The notes under the pieces: model-generated
Databases searched by the model: none
Told to the model about the DNA's origin: nothing
What the model saw: only the letters and a program-made list of their open reading frames with translations
Assembly: GCA_001557505.1 (NCBI GenBank)
Contig: LSAX01000001.1
Span: forward strand, 248,001-312,000
Source: Reticulascus tulasneorum
Taxonomy: Eukaryota; Ascomycota; Sordariomycetes; Glomerellales; Reticulascaceae
Length of the DNA: 64,000 bases
Reading direction: 5' to 3'
Position numbers and translations under genes: made by a program
In this document: piece after piece, positions 12,373 through 22,648 of the stretch
Layout: each line of letters begins with the position of its first letter
Numbering within the stretch: the stretch's first letter is position 1

Positions 12373-12806
12373 CTGGATGAGTAGCAGGGTGAATCACCGT
12401 TTGGAATCAAATCCTAGAGATCGCTTGGGTCTCTCTTCTGATTTTGATGACCTGTTATGAGCCTCTTGAGCGGCAGTCTCCATTGGTTCAAGCTCCTTCA
12501 ATCTCAAGGTTGTTTCCCAATCTGATAGCTTCAGCCAAAATCGCAGATTTGTTCGTTCAGTTGAGCCTCGACCGAAAGAATTGAAGTCAGCAACTGGCTA
12601 GTACAGTCTCATTCCACCATGAAAATAACTGCGAGGTTTGAGCCCCGAAGAAAAGCCGACCACCTATTTCTGCACTTTGGCTTGCCTGCCATTCCAACCC
12701 TATCGTTACCTTTCTCCAGCATCTTGAAGGTCTTTGGCAGAGAAACCCTAGTACGCATGCCGTACAATAGAGGCAATTCATGGTTGGTAATGGGCTAGAC
12801 TTCAAA
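12373..12806. promoter_or_regulatory. Divergent promoter region, TRM11 / RPP40
   Basis: This 434 bp between two divergent RNA-processing genes carries both promoters by position. No specific motif is claimed. An in-frame ATG at 12780 could extend RPP40 by nine residues. Confidence 0.5.
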
Positions 12807-14134
12807 ATGTTCTCAATCGCCGCACCCACTGTGTACCAGTCCGCAAAATGTTTCGTCACATACGGGACGATGGCTCACATCGAGACTGCCAAACTACCGA
12901 GCAAAGGGAAGCCATGGGCCTCCATACTCGGTCAGGAATTCACACACAAGGTGGGTTCCAACAGCTCCTTTTCTCGCACACGACTCATGACCGATTCAGG
13001 TGGATTTGATCTTACCAGAGGAATGTTACGAGCTGGTCCATCGGAAACTTATAGCAGACAGAGTCCCTCCAGCGTACTTTCGGGTGACCATGTCACTTGC
13101 TCAGATCCTAGATGGGATGTTCTTCAATGAATACATTAAGAAAGGTTTGCCACTACGCCGCAGTTTGAAGTTTTGTAATTGACAGACTTAGGCAATATTC
13201 TTATGCTGTCAGAAGGAAGAAATACCGTCGAGAATGTCTTCTCCCTGCACGAAGGTATTTCATATGTACAGGCCTGTCAGACTTGACCTTTGGACTAATG
13301 ATTCAGGCATGCTTACGATGTACCTGGACAAGGAAACCTATGAAAGAGCAGGGTTGGTTGGTACTCCTCACGGGGTAAAGGGCAAACGCGGTCTGAAGCC
13401 ACGATGGAGTAGGATCCTACATCGAGACGAATCTTGCCATCTAGCTAACACACCACAGTCGTGGCATATCAGTTACGGGATCCCGCAATGCTTCATGGCA
13501 AGAAAGGCTTTGACCGCCTGGTGTATGCAAGCAAGAATGTTCTCAACAAGCCGGTCACATGGCTCTTTTGTAGTTTGAATGCTACTGGCAGGTTCCTTGG
13601 ATATTCCTTGCTTGTTCATGCTAATAAATAGCAGTCCCCAACCCTGATCCTCTGGAGCAGCACTCCCCGACTAGGTTCATTTCGAATCCTGTGGTCAATC
13701 ACGGCGTCCATGTTGGAATGGCACCATTGGATATTCCACCCGAAGTTCTTACTAGTAGCGACAGGTCTGCATTGGAGGACTACGCAACAGAAACGTACGA
13801 GTGGTTGTCTCTGCTTCGCCTACAGAGCCTCCAGGTTGAAGTCGGCGGCGACTCAGTCGATCCATACCTGTCTCGATACAAGATCACAGGCAATGCGGAT
13901 GATCAGCAAAGATCAAAGTTGTGCAGAATCAGTTGGCAAGGATTCATGGCAGCAAGCTGGGCCCGCAGTGTACTCGTCGATCTCCTGTTGACGCTGCCAT
14001 CCCGTACCTGGTTCTCACTCAGCGCGACAGCATTGGCGAAAGGCGCAGTCAGTGATACGTCTGAGATCTCAGTCCTGCGCCCACCGAAATCTGCCGGCGA
14101 ATACATCCTTTGGGAAATCAAATGCGATGAATGA
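12807..14134 (+). CDS. RPP40: Ribonuclease P/MRP protein subunit Rpp40-like
   Basis: A protein of the Rpp40 family, a subunit of nuclear RNase P and MRP that processes pre-tRNA 5' ends and pre-rRNA. Six exons: 12807-12950, 13000-13144, 13192-13254, 13307-13408, 13459-13587 and 13635-14134 (360 aa). Family blocks are FSIAAPTVYQSAKCFVTYGT near the start, GNILMLSEGRNTVENVFSLH, LTMYLDKETYERAGLVG, HGKKGFDRLVYASKN and the end RPPKSAGEYILWEIK. Intron 5 appears to be GC-AG: donor G|GCAGGT at 13588, since no GT donor keeps both WLFCSLNA and the following PNPDPLEQHSP in frame. Its acceptor is a tandem TAGCAG; use of the first AG (exon from 13632) adds one alanine. The start at 12807 matches the family N-terminus; 12780 is the alternative. 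The stop lies 4 bp from that of the next, convergent gene. Confidence 0.9.
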
Positions 14135-14138
14135 AGGC

Positions 14139-14813
14139 TTAATTTTGTCTCGGGCGAGTATTGCGCTCCTCGGAAAGGTGTTGGCCCGAGATGGCCTCCT
14201 CCACCAGCATTCGGAGTTCGGCTTGGCCTTCGGCTGTGTCGAAGTCTTCTCTCGCGGCCAGTTCCTCTATCCTCCTTTTAAACTCTGAATCGACCTCTTC
14301 TGGAACGTCTTGAGTTTCGTCCATCGTGCCAATTGTAACGGCGAGCCCTTCGGGAATTGCAGGTAGTGCCACGGCTGGCGCAGTGGCTTCTGAAGCTGTG
14401 GCAGTGGACCCATTAGTAGCCGACGATATGGCTGTCCTGCCAGTTTCCAGGCTTTTCAAGTATTCTGCTACGAGAGGGAAATCCTCCTCTGCTTCGATTC
14501 TCTCCCTTGCAGTTACACCCTCAGTTCCAGTGGCAGAAACGTCAGCGCCGAGCTCCTCGACCAATACTCGCGCTGCATCGACCGTCTCGACAACAAACAA
14601 GGCCGTTTCATTATCTTCGTCTCTGATGTTGACATCAACATGGAATTCTCGGACAAGGGTGCGCAATAGATCGAGGTGGTTATAGCTGGCTGCTGCATGA
14701 AGCAGCGAATAGCCATGCTCGTCCTGCTGAGACGCAAGAGCTAAATTCTCTCGGAGGAGGGGTAGCAATGCCGGGTTGTTGTCCGCGGCAAGGAGATATT
14801 GATTGGGAGGCAT
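14139..14813 (-). CDS. Small ankyrin-repeat protein (YGL242C-like)
   Basis: A single-exon protein of 224 aa. Residues 1-110 hold ankyrin repeats, for example DEHGYSLLHAAASYNHLDLL followed by VNIRDEDNETALFVVE and GADVSATGTEGVTARERIEA. A low-complexity Ser/Thr/Ala linker (about 128-150) and an acidic helical tail follow. The layout resembles the short uncharacterised fungal ankyrin proteins related to yeast YGL242C, but the molecular role is unknown. Ankyrin repeats mediate protein binding, so an adaptor or chaperone-like role is only a guess. The gene ends 4 bp from RPP40 in a tail-to-tail layout, so the two 3' UTRs must overlap if both transcripts have normal tails. It diverges from TRL1. Confidence 0.85.
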   Translation of the reverse strand: MPPNQYLLAADNNPALLPLLRENLALASQQDEHGYSLLHAAASYNHLDLLRTLVREFHVDVNIRDEDNETALFVVETVDAARVLVEELGADVSATGTEGVTARERIEAEEDFPLVAEYLKSLETGRTAISSATNGSTATASEATAPAVALPAIPEGLAVTIGTMDETQDVPEEVDSEFKRRIEELAAREDFDTAEGQAELRMLVEEAISGQHLSEERNTRPRQN

Positions 14814-15536
14814 GATTATGATTGGCCTACTAGCCTCTCCAATGCCAGTTTAGTAGATGGTGGCACACAGTCAAAAGGAAACTGAGGCCAAATTCAACAA
14901 GATTGCTCATCGGCCATCGTGTGACGATCCCAAGTTGCCCTAGGTAGTTGGGGAAATTTTTCTGCCTGGCGGGGAGCTCCCGGTGTGACGCATAAAACCC
15001 CGCCAGAAAACTCACCGCTTACTGTATTTGGTATCAACTGAAGAACCCTGGCTGCATCGGTTGGAACTAAAGCGCTCCAGGCCGAAGTTTCATTTCCACA
15101 GGGGCGTTTGGCGTACACAGCCACTGGAACGCGGGCCTGAAATGCACCTGCACCGCCTCAAACCCCCAAAATCACCAAGGCAAGCACCCCCGCTGTCAGG
15201 GATGTGTGCCACTGATGTCGGGTTCGTTTGGAGGGAAAGCACGCCAGGTGCAGTCTTACCCGTCTACCTGATATTTCCACAATCACCAATATAGGCAGGA
15301 TTGGCCTTGCCCTGCCAGATCGTGACTCAGAGCTGGCTTATTCTTTCAAAACACATGGACCACATGGAAATATAACCTGAGCCATCTTGCTTGCAAAAGA
15401 GGTACTCACTTCAAGTGATAGTATAACCTACATGCTTCTCATAGCCCGAGTGAATTTAACTCGTTCAATCTTGTCCTCTTTCCTGTCTACACCCAACACC
15501 AAATTCATTCGCGAGACCGCGAACAACACGGCAAAC
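14814..15536. promoter_or_regulatory. Divergent promoter region, ankyrin gene / TRL1
   Basis: This is about 720 bp between divergent starts. No gene is supported. The frame of TRL1 is open upstream to a TTG at 15387, but that part looks like 5' leader. Confidence 0.45.
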
Positions 15537-18021
15537 ATGGCTACCGCTATAGAGGCAGGCGCTGCCATTCCAAATGCTCCGTACATCTCCCAGGATGTGC
15601 ACGACGTTGCAACTATGGTTGAGGCGTTAGAGGCAGCCAAGAAAGTCAAACAGAAAGGCGCTTTCTCCTGCAAAAAATCAACCTTCAGCGTCAAGGATTC
15701 TCAGGATGGCATTAACGTCGACTCGTGGAAGATGTCGGACTGGGACTACAAACGACGTGATTTGCCCACGTACGCCCGTGGCCTCTTTACCACGAGGAAC
15801 AGACGGAACGAACCAGAGATCGCAGTTCGTGGGTACGACAAGTTCTTCAATGTTGGCGAGGTGCACGAAACAAAGTGGGAGAACATCCTCACGCGGACAA
15901 GAGGGCCTTACGAGTTGACCTTGAAGGAGAATGGATGCATCATTTTTGTTTCCGGCCTGGAGGATGGAACGCTCCTGGTTTGCAGCAAACACTCAACTGG
16001 GGATCGGGGAGATGGCGACCTCAGCCACGCTATTGCGGGAGAACGAAGATTGGAGCAGCAGCTAGCGGCACTCGGAAAGACGAAATTTGACCTCGCGGCG
16101 GACCTGCGTCGAAGAAACGTTACTGCTGTAGCCGAGCTCTGCGATGACTCGTTCGAAGAGCATATTCTCGAGTATGGACCAGATAAAGCAGGTCTATATC
16201 TGCACGGAATCAACTTGAATGTCCCCCAGTTCGCCACATACCCGAGTGCACATGTGCAGAACTTTGCGGACACCTGGGGATTTAGGCAAGTCGGCCTGAC
16301 TGTGATGGATAACGTCGAGACTGTCAAGACATTCCTCGAAGAAGTTGCCGAGTCCGGGGCCCATGATGGACGAGATGTGGAAGGCTTCGTGATCCGCTGC
16401 CAAATATCGGAGAGCCCCGGTTCCGGTACTTACCGTGACTGGTTCTTCAAGTTCAAGTTCGATGAGCCCTATCTGATGTACCGGCAGTGGCGAGAATGCA
16501 CCAAGGCTATGATCTCCGGCAAGGTGCCAAAGTACAAGAAGCATGCCCAAATTACCGAGGAATACCTCCTCTATGCTCGAAAACGCCTAAATGCTGATAA
16601 GTCGTTGGCAAAGCTCTACCAGGCCAATCATGGCATTATTGGTCTTAGGGAGGACTTTCTCAAGTTCAAGAACATGAGAGGCTCTGACGCTGCCAACCTT
16701 GAGCTTGAAGGTGGCCAGTCCCAGGTAAATAAAGAGGTCACCAAGGACGTCATTCTTGTTCCAATTGCGACTATTGGCTGCGGTAAAACCACTATTGCTG
16801 TCGCACTGGCCCAGCTCTTCGGCTGGGGACATATCCAAAACGACAATATAACTGGCAAGGGACGGCCACCGAGGTTCACCAAGGCATGTCTTGACCTACT
16901 GAAAGACCACGACGTGGTCATTGCGGACCGAAATAATGCCCAGAAGCACGAACGGAGCCAGATTATCAGAGACGTCAAGTTGCAACACAAGACGGCACGA
17001 CTCGTGGCTCTAAACTATCGTCATGACGACAGCAACATTGCCGAGATTCGGAAGGTCACTCAGGAGCGTGTGATAGAGCGTGGCGACAACCACCAAACAA
17101 TCCATGCCGCATCAGACAAGGACAAGTTCCTGGGCGTCATGGAAGGCTTTATCCAAAGATTCGAACCAGTGGCGCCATTTTCTCCGCCGGATGACGGCTT
17201 TGATGCCGTGATTGATCTCGACCCGGTAGCAGGTAGCCGTACAAATCTTGAGATTGTGATTACTGAGCTGCATCGACATTATCCCAACCTGGTACAAGAG
17301 CTGCCTACAGCAGAACAGATGGACGGGGTACTCAAGTCCGCCTTTGAAGAGTACAGGCCGGAGCTGAAGCACATTATTCCGGATCGAGGCGTCAGAAAGA
17401 ACCCGAATAATCAACAGCAACAAGGACCAAAGAAGAAGCCCCTCGAGTATATGTCCGTCGAAGTCCCCGCTGATAAAGTCAAGGCTATACTTGACAAAAC
17501 CTTCAACCGTGTCGGTATGCCGGTTGCCAGATTCTACAAGCAGTTGTCCCAGACTCGCCGCGTTCAGCCAAATTTCCACGTCACGTTGATGCATCGAGCC
17601 AACGCAAACCAATTTCCAGAGTTGTGGGAACGATACACAAAACTCCAGGCCGAGGCGGCAGCCATGACCCAGTTCGCGCCATCCACACCTCTAGGTACAT
17701 GCGGAGTGGAACTTGAAAGGGTATGTGCATTCACCAGTTCTGCAAACTTAACTCAACTGACATTCATAGGTTGTGTTTGATGACCGCATCATGGCTATTG
17801 TGGTCCGACTTGTTGATGAGGAAGGACAATGGCAATGTACCAACGATGTTGCTCACATTACCGTCGGAACCCGAGACGATAGTGTGAAGCCGAAAGAGAG
17901 CAATGTATTGCTTGCCCACTGGCTGGAGGCTGGCAGTGGCGAGGGATCAAATATCAACGATCTTGCATTTGAGGACAAGGTTTGCCTCGACGGATCGGTC
18001 AAGGGCGTCCTCTCGAGATAG
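15537..18021 (+). CDS. TRL1: Fungal tRNA ligase Trl1 (ligase, kinase and cyclic phosphodiesterase)
   Basis: Trl1 heals and seals exon halves after tRNA splicing and, in fungi, also ligates HAC1/XBP1-type mRNA in the unfolded protein response. Exons are 15537-17720 and 17770-18021 (811 aa). The adenylyltransferase domain carries the lysine motif KENG at residues 130-133 (ELTLKENGCIIF). The central GTP-dependent kinase has its P-loop at 413-419 (IGCGKTT). The C-terminal 2H phosphodiesterase has HVTL at 681-684 and, after the single 49 bp intron, HITV at 757-760. All three active sites are intact. I chose the ATG at 15537 (context CAAACATGGCT); the open frame extends upstream without an ATG in good context or family similarity, though an in-frame ATG at 15432 is possible. 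The frame stays open for 231 codons after the TAG stop (see the next entry). Confidence 0.97.
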
Positions 18022-18929
18022 TACTCAGATGCAGCCTCGGGAATACACCTTCCATTATTAGAACTTGGTGATCAATCAATCTCTAGTATTCCATGGGGCA
18101 TCATAAAACCTGCGATCCAAAATTCTACTTGTGAGCCAGGTCCTCGCCATGTTAAGGGGTCCATTCAAGACCAGTCTCGTTCTTGTGCTCAAGGTTATAC
18201 TGTCGCTCCAAAGTCTACTTGCCCTCGCGGAACGTCTCGTGAATACGAAGATGCTCGCGGTCTACGCGGTGCTCGAGAAGGAACATCCGCCCGTGTCAGA
18301 AGATGGTTTGCTCGCGGAGGACCCTGGGATCGCACTCGTGCGTCTTGCAGAGGAAGTCATGACCGCGGACGAAGCACTGATATCCCCAGGTACTTCATCG
18401 ATGGCAGATTTGGTGGAAGAGACCTTGGTAGGAATAGACATTCTGCTTCTGGGCCGGCCTCCAATCATGGCTCTAATCTTGTTTGTGACGGCATTTCCGT
18501 TCGGGGAGAGAGTCTACTTTCTGGTGCAAACGCTGGCCTTGGCCGTCGCATTACTCAAGAGTCTCACATAAACAGATATCTTCGTGGGAGCGAGTTCAAC
18601 CAGCGAGACTCTTCGGTCCAGCCATCAATCTTTTCAATGGATGAAGATATACCAGCAGCTCGATCATCAGCACGCGCTGCCCATCGACCATCCTCACGAG
18701 GTCCTCGTGGTAACTAGTGGTCCCGTGGAAGAATTGCAGGCAATTGAGACCGATACATATTACCTAGACTAGTCTTTACGTGCTGGCTGACATAGGGTGC
18801 GTCCTGTCATTCACGCGGCATTGCTCTCGCTTGTTTGAGCGAGGGATTGTGGCCAGATTCAGACGGACACAGAAACAGTGGGAATTACATAAGATTATGC
18901 TGTATCCACTGCTCGAGGTATATTCTTAG
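18022..18929 (+). other. Unassigned open frame, Arg/Gly-rich, downstream of TRL1
   Basis: From the codon after the TRL1 stop to a TAG at 18715-18717 the same frame is open for 231 codons. Its middle part is rich in Arg and Gly (for example SREYEDARGLRGAREGTSA and WFARGGPWDRTRASCRGSHD) and most codons end in a pyrimidine, which looks like protein coding. No ATG exists in frame before about 18640, and I found no upstream exon that supplies one in phase. A possible intron 18710-18795 (GTAACT donor, GCTGAC branch) would link it to a further 44 open codons ending at 18929. It could be a gene with an unseen first exon, a readthrough extension of Trl1, or a decayed gene. Overlapping open frames at 18131-18571 and on the minus strand at 18262-18468 are probably its shadows. 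Confidence 0.3.
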
Positions 18930-19208
18930 AACAGGCATTCTTTTGAAGCACAGATTAAATGTTCGCTCAGCTAGTGTGGTTGTCTTTTCGTCCGCCAATA
19001 CTTATCCATTGACCGTTGGCCAATGCGTTGCAACCCTGGGATGAGTGCACGGACCATACAAAATTATCACCAAACCTCGAAGCTCTCCATCTTCCTTGAG
19101 TTCACGCAATTTCAAGTAACGAGGAGACAGAGCACTGCTTCTCAACCAACAGGTACACTGGAACAGAAAATTCTGCATCGTGCCATGGACTAACAGTCTT
19201 CCTCCAAG

Positions 19209-20267
19209 ATGCCTCCCCGAATATCCCGTCCCGCCACAAGAGCTGTGTGCTCGCTGGGCCGAACCTCCACGACACCACAACTGTGGTCGACAGCTTTAAG
19301 GTTAATATGCTCGACGTCTGAGAGGCAATACGCTGTAGCAGCATCTGCTCTATCTCTGTCGTCATTCAAGCTACCGGCAGACTACGTTCCCCCAACAAAA
19401 CCGCCGAGCGCCCGGCCCCCGGAGACAAGAAAATCACAGCTCATCAGAACATACACGTCTCTCCTACGCTCGACGCCGCTGATCCTCTTCTTCCAACACA
19501 ACAACCTCACAGCCGTGGAATGGTCGGCCATACGGCGCGAGCTGAATAAAGCTCTCGCGAGTGTCACGTTGCCTACGAACGGGGCGGTGGATATTGCGCC
19601 GGAGATTCATCTTCAAGTGCTGCGGACGCGCATGTTCAACGTTGCTCTCAAGGTTGTCGAATTCTTCGACCCCGAGCAGGCTGCACTGTCGTCCAAAACG
19701 GCACGGACGGCAACTAAAGGCCCTATAGTCCACGACCTCTCCGCTGCCGCCTACGAGTCCGTCAAGGAGACGCCCATCCCGGAAGACTCGACCTACGCAC
19801 AAATCTCCCCTTTGCTCATCGGGCCTCTTGCAGCCCTCATCTTCCCCGCTGTCTCGCCCGCCCATCTAGCAGCTGCACTGCGAATTCTTGCGCCGTCACC
19901 TCCACAGTTCCCTGCGCCATTGCGGAAGGTGAATCCAGGGTACCACGATCCAGTTTGCCAGCATGCACTGGCCAAACTTCTTCTTGTCGGCGGTCGGATC
20001 GAGGACAAGGTGTTTGATATGGATGGCGTGAGGTGGGTTGGCGGCATTGAAGGCGGGATGGAGGGACTGCGCGCACAACTGGTGCATTTGTTGCAATCTG
20101 CTGGGCTTGGATTGACCGGCACGTTGGAGGCCGGTGGGAAGAGTTTGTGGTTGACCCTCGAGGGGAGGAAGGGTATGCTAGAGGAAGCGTCGGGTGGGAA
20201 CAAGACCGAGGGAGAGGGAAACAAGACCGAAGGAGAGGAGAACAAGGAGGCTGCGACCCAGGAGTAG
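19209..20267 (+). CDS. MRPL11: Mitochondrial large ribosomal subunit protein uL10m
   Basis: A single-exon protein of 352 aa of the L10 family, which forms the base of the ribosomal stalk in the mitochondrial large subunit (yeast Mrpl11). The N-terminus [20 protein letters not shown] is Arg/Ser/Thr-rich without acids, as expected for a mitochondrial presequence. The L10-type core runs from about residue 80 ([40 protein letters not shown]) through the segment around [22 protein letters not shown]-terminal domain reads [20 protein letters not shown]. The last 30 residues are Glu/Lys/Gly-rich with a short repeated GNKTEGE. Assignment is by family pattern; the symbol follows the yeast gene. Confidence 0.85.
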   Translation: MPPRISRPATRAVCSLGRTSTTPQLWSTALRLICSTSERQYAVAASALSLSSFKLPADYVPPTKPPSARPPETRKSQLIRTYTSLLRSTPLILFFQHNNLTAVEWSAIRRELNKALASVTLPTNGAVDIAPEIHLQVLRTRMFNVALKVVEFFDPEQAALSSKTARTATKGPIVHDLSAAAYESVKETPIPEDSTYAQISPLLIGPLAALIFPAVSPAHLAAALRILAPSPPQFPAPLRKVNPGYHDPVCQHALAKLLLVGGRIEDKVFDMDGVRWVGGIEGGMEGLRAQLVHLLQSAGLGLTGTLEAGGKSLWLTLEGRKGMLEEASGGNKTEGEGNKTEGEENKEAATQE

Positions 20268-21197
20268 TGTAGAAACATGTTTTGGCTGATGTACGATTGA
20301 GGCGAGATTGTAGAATACAATACAAGCGTCCTTGGAGGGCTAGCTTGATAGCTAAGACTGGTCCTTTATTCTAGTTACCTCGCGGTGAAGCCATTCACCT
20401 CTGTAAACTTGTGCTATGCTCAATCCTACGTCAGAAGCCGCGGACACATTTTATTGTCAGATAGAAGAGGCTCATGGCTTTTAGAAAGTTCCAAACAGCT
20501 AAACGGCTCCCCTTTAACTCATCAGCTCCGCATGGCTCTAGACATGGAAATGGCGTAGATCATGGCATTGCTAGCAAGCTATAGGGAGTTCCCGCAGGTC
20601 CTTGACCACAGATGTCACAGTGCAGCAGCAGACAGACGCTGCGCACTTTGTCATTGTTAGTATCGGTGCCAGTATGAGTACTTAAGTTATCTCAGTGAGG
20701 TTGGAGCATTGTCCAGGAGCTGCACCCAGGTTAGTGGGGAGGGCTACATAAGGGTAAAGTACCCTTACCTTAGGTACCTACCTACATAGTAGTCAAGGCA
20801 TCCTAGAATCGCCTGTAAAAAAGCACCTAAGTTGCTAGGTGGCCAGACGTAGGCACTAAGGCTATTAACCTGAAGGGAGCTGGAGTGCAGTGAACGGTGC
20901 ATCAATGTGTGGGGTCCCGCTGCAGGTGCTGTGCGTGCGCCAGAGGTACCGACCAAGATCCACTAAAACTTTAGCCAAGCCGAAGAATAGCCACGAGGCC
21001 GATTGCGCGTTCCCAAGCTTGCTCGACGTAACCTCGCTGAATCCATCACCAGGCTTCAACATCCGCAACTTAAACCCCTCTCGTCGAGCGTCTATCTCGA
21101 CAGCCATTCCTTTCCTGCCATGACCTTTCCGAACAACTGAGCAATACCCACTACCCTATACCGCCGAAGATTCTGATTGCTACCACCCATCGCGGCT
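20268..21197. other. Intergenic, no gene recognised
   Basis: This is about 930 bp without a supportable gene. It contains short repeated TACCT/TAGGTA words near 20765-20785, a common feature of Sordariomycete intergenic DNA. It includes the promoter of the next gene. Confidence 0.45.
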
Positions 21198-21930
21198 ATG
21201 GACTTCGCTCCTTACCAGTCTTCCCCTCCCGAACGCGATCGAGCTCTCTCCCCCCAACCCACATCCCCACGTCAATCGGCAGACTTCCGACGACCATTCT
21301 CGCCGGTCCTGCAACCTTCGCCGCCACCTCTCCAGCATCCTCAGCCACAGCGGGGATGGCAATCGGGAATACCGGGGGCTTATCCCACTGCCGATGCGCA
21401 GAGGGAGGGAGTTAGCGAGTTTGACACAAGCTTGGGCATACGGCTCGACTACGAAGCTTGTTTGGCATACTTGGCATTCCCGCCGCTGGGAGCCGTTGTA
21501 CTATTAATTCTGGAGAGGAATAGTGATTATGTGAGGTACGTTCTGGAGACCCGAGGGTTGGTTGTCGGCTTGGTCGAGGCCGTTGATGTACCAATGCTTC
21601 TACTGCTCCCACGTCATTCATGCGTTTGTCTAGGGGACATGTGTCGCTAACGATTTAACTTAGATTTCACGCGTGGCAGGCCAGTCTACTATTCACGGCG
21701 GTCATGGTGTTTCACCTTATCTTCTCGTGGTCGAGATTCCTAAGCTGGTTCTTCTTCATCGGAGACTTGGTTCTGATTGCGTGGCTGGCATTGAGGGCAT
21801 ATCAAGACGCCGATACCCTGGACAGGTGAGGCGACATTGCCGACCATCTAGTTCGCTCTTCTGACTATTCTCTAGATACGAGGTGCCATTCTTCGGACGG
21901 ATAGCGAGCCGGATCTTGGATGATGAATGA
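21198..21930 (+). CDS. DUF4870/UPF0132-like integral membrane protein
   Basis: Three exons, 21198-21535, 21664-21825 and 21876-21930, encode 184 aa. The first 80 residues are Pro/Ser/Gln-rich and probably cytosolic. The rest is a compact three-helix membrane domain: LAYLAFPPLGAVVLLILE, then across the first intron RFHAWQASLLFTAVMVFHLI, then FFFIGDLVLIAWLALRAYQD, closing with YEVPFFGRIASRILDDE. The layout of a helix, an 'xxVRFHAxQS' turn and two more helices is that of the DUF4870/UPF0132 family. Its function is unknown; transport or membrane-organising roles are only guesses. The ATG at 21198 is chosen; the frame is open upstream only to a TTG. The 128 bp first intron is longer than is usual here. 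Confidence 0.82.
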
Positions 21931-22648
21931 GCCAAGCTGCCGCTCGGTATAGTGGAGATGGAATCCACTGGGGCACAGGCTGGAGCCCACCCATCGTTGT
22001 TATGTTGCTCCTACTATTCATATACCCCCTTTAATAAGTCTCGGCGATCGATAAGGATCATTGGGTGCTGCTTTTTACACCTGGAAGTGCCGGGGGATAT
22101 CCGTGGCTTGGGCCAATGGTTCGAAATGTCTGGAAAATCGACACTGTAGTGATTTTGTGTCAAGATGAAAGCTTGAAAGACGGCTGGCGGGAGATGAATG
22201 CCTACTATATTGTACTCTTGTTCTTACCGCCTGCTACTACCTAAATATCGGATGCGCACTTCCGGAATTGAATGAATCCTTCTTTTCATGACCAACTAAA
22301 TACACATCTACATCGACCTCTTACACGTTTTGTTGCACCAGACACAGTGCAAAATATTCGTGGTGGGTGGTTCACACCGTAAGCGGACTATGGCGGAACT
22401 TTCTTCCTAGCTCCGGGGGCCGGCGCTCAGGGCAACGCCAGGCTGGGTGATTACGCGACGCCTATTGCCTTGCAGCTCAAAGCCTCACCACCCAGCTCCG
22501 AAGCTCTGCATTTGGCCACATTCTCAATCTAAACAACGAGAAACCAAACTCCCGTCAATCTCGATTACCCGAGGCTCAAAGCCTTAATTCCCATCCTAAA
22601 TATCAGCCAACACCCTATCTACGATCGCTCCTGACCGTATTCCACATC
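21931..22648. promoter_or_regulatory. Intergenic, RPT5 promoter region
   Basis: This is about 720 bp between two plus-strand genes. No gene is supported, and the right half is the RPT5 promoter and leader by position. I see no certain factor site. Confidence 0.4.

Noticed and set aside
15387..15536. 50-codon upstream extension of TRL1
   Set aside because: Begins at TTG; the ATG at 15537 has better context and the extension lacks family similarity.
18131..18571. Hydrophobic 146-codon frame that might be a membrane protein
   Set aside because: Its Leu/Ala/Val bias is what an Arg/Gly-rich frame gives when read shifted; it starts at GTG.
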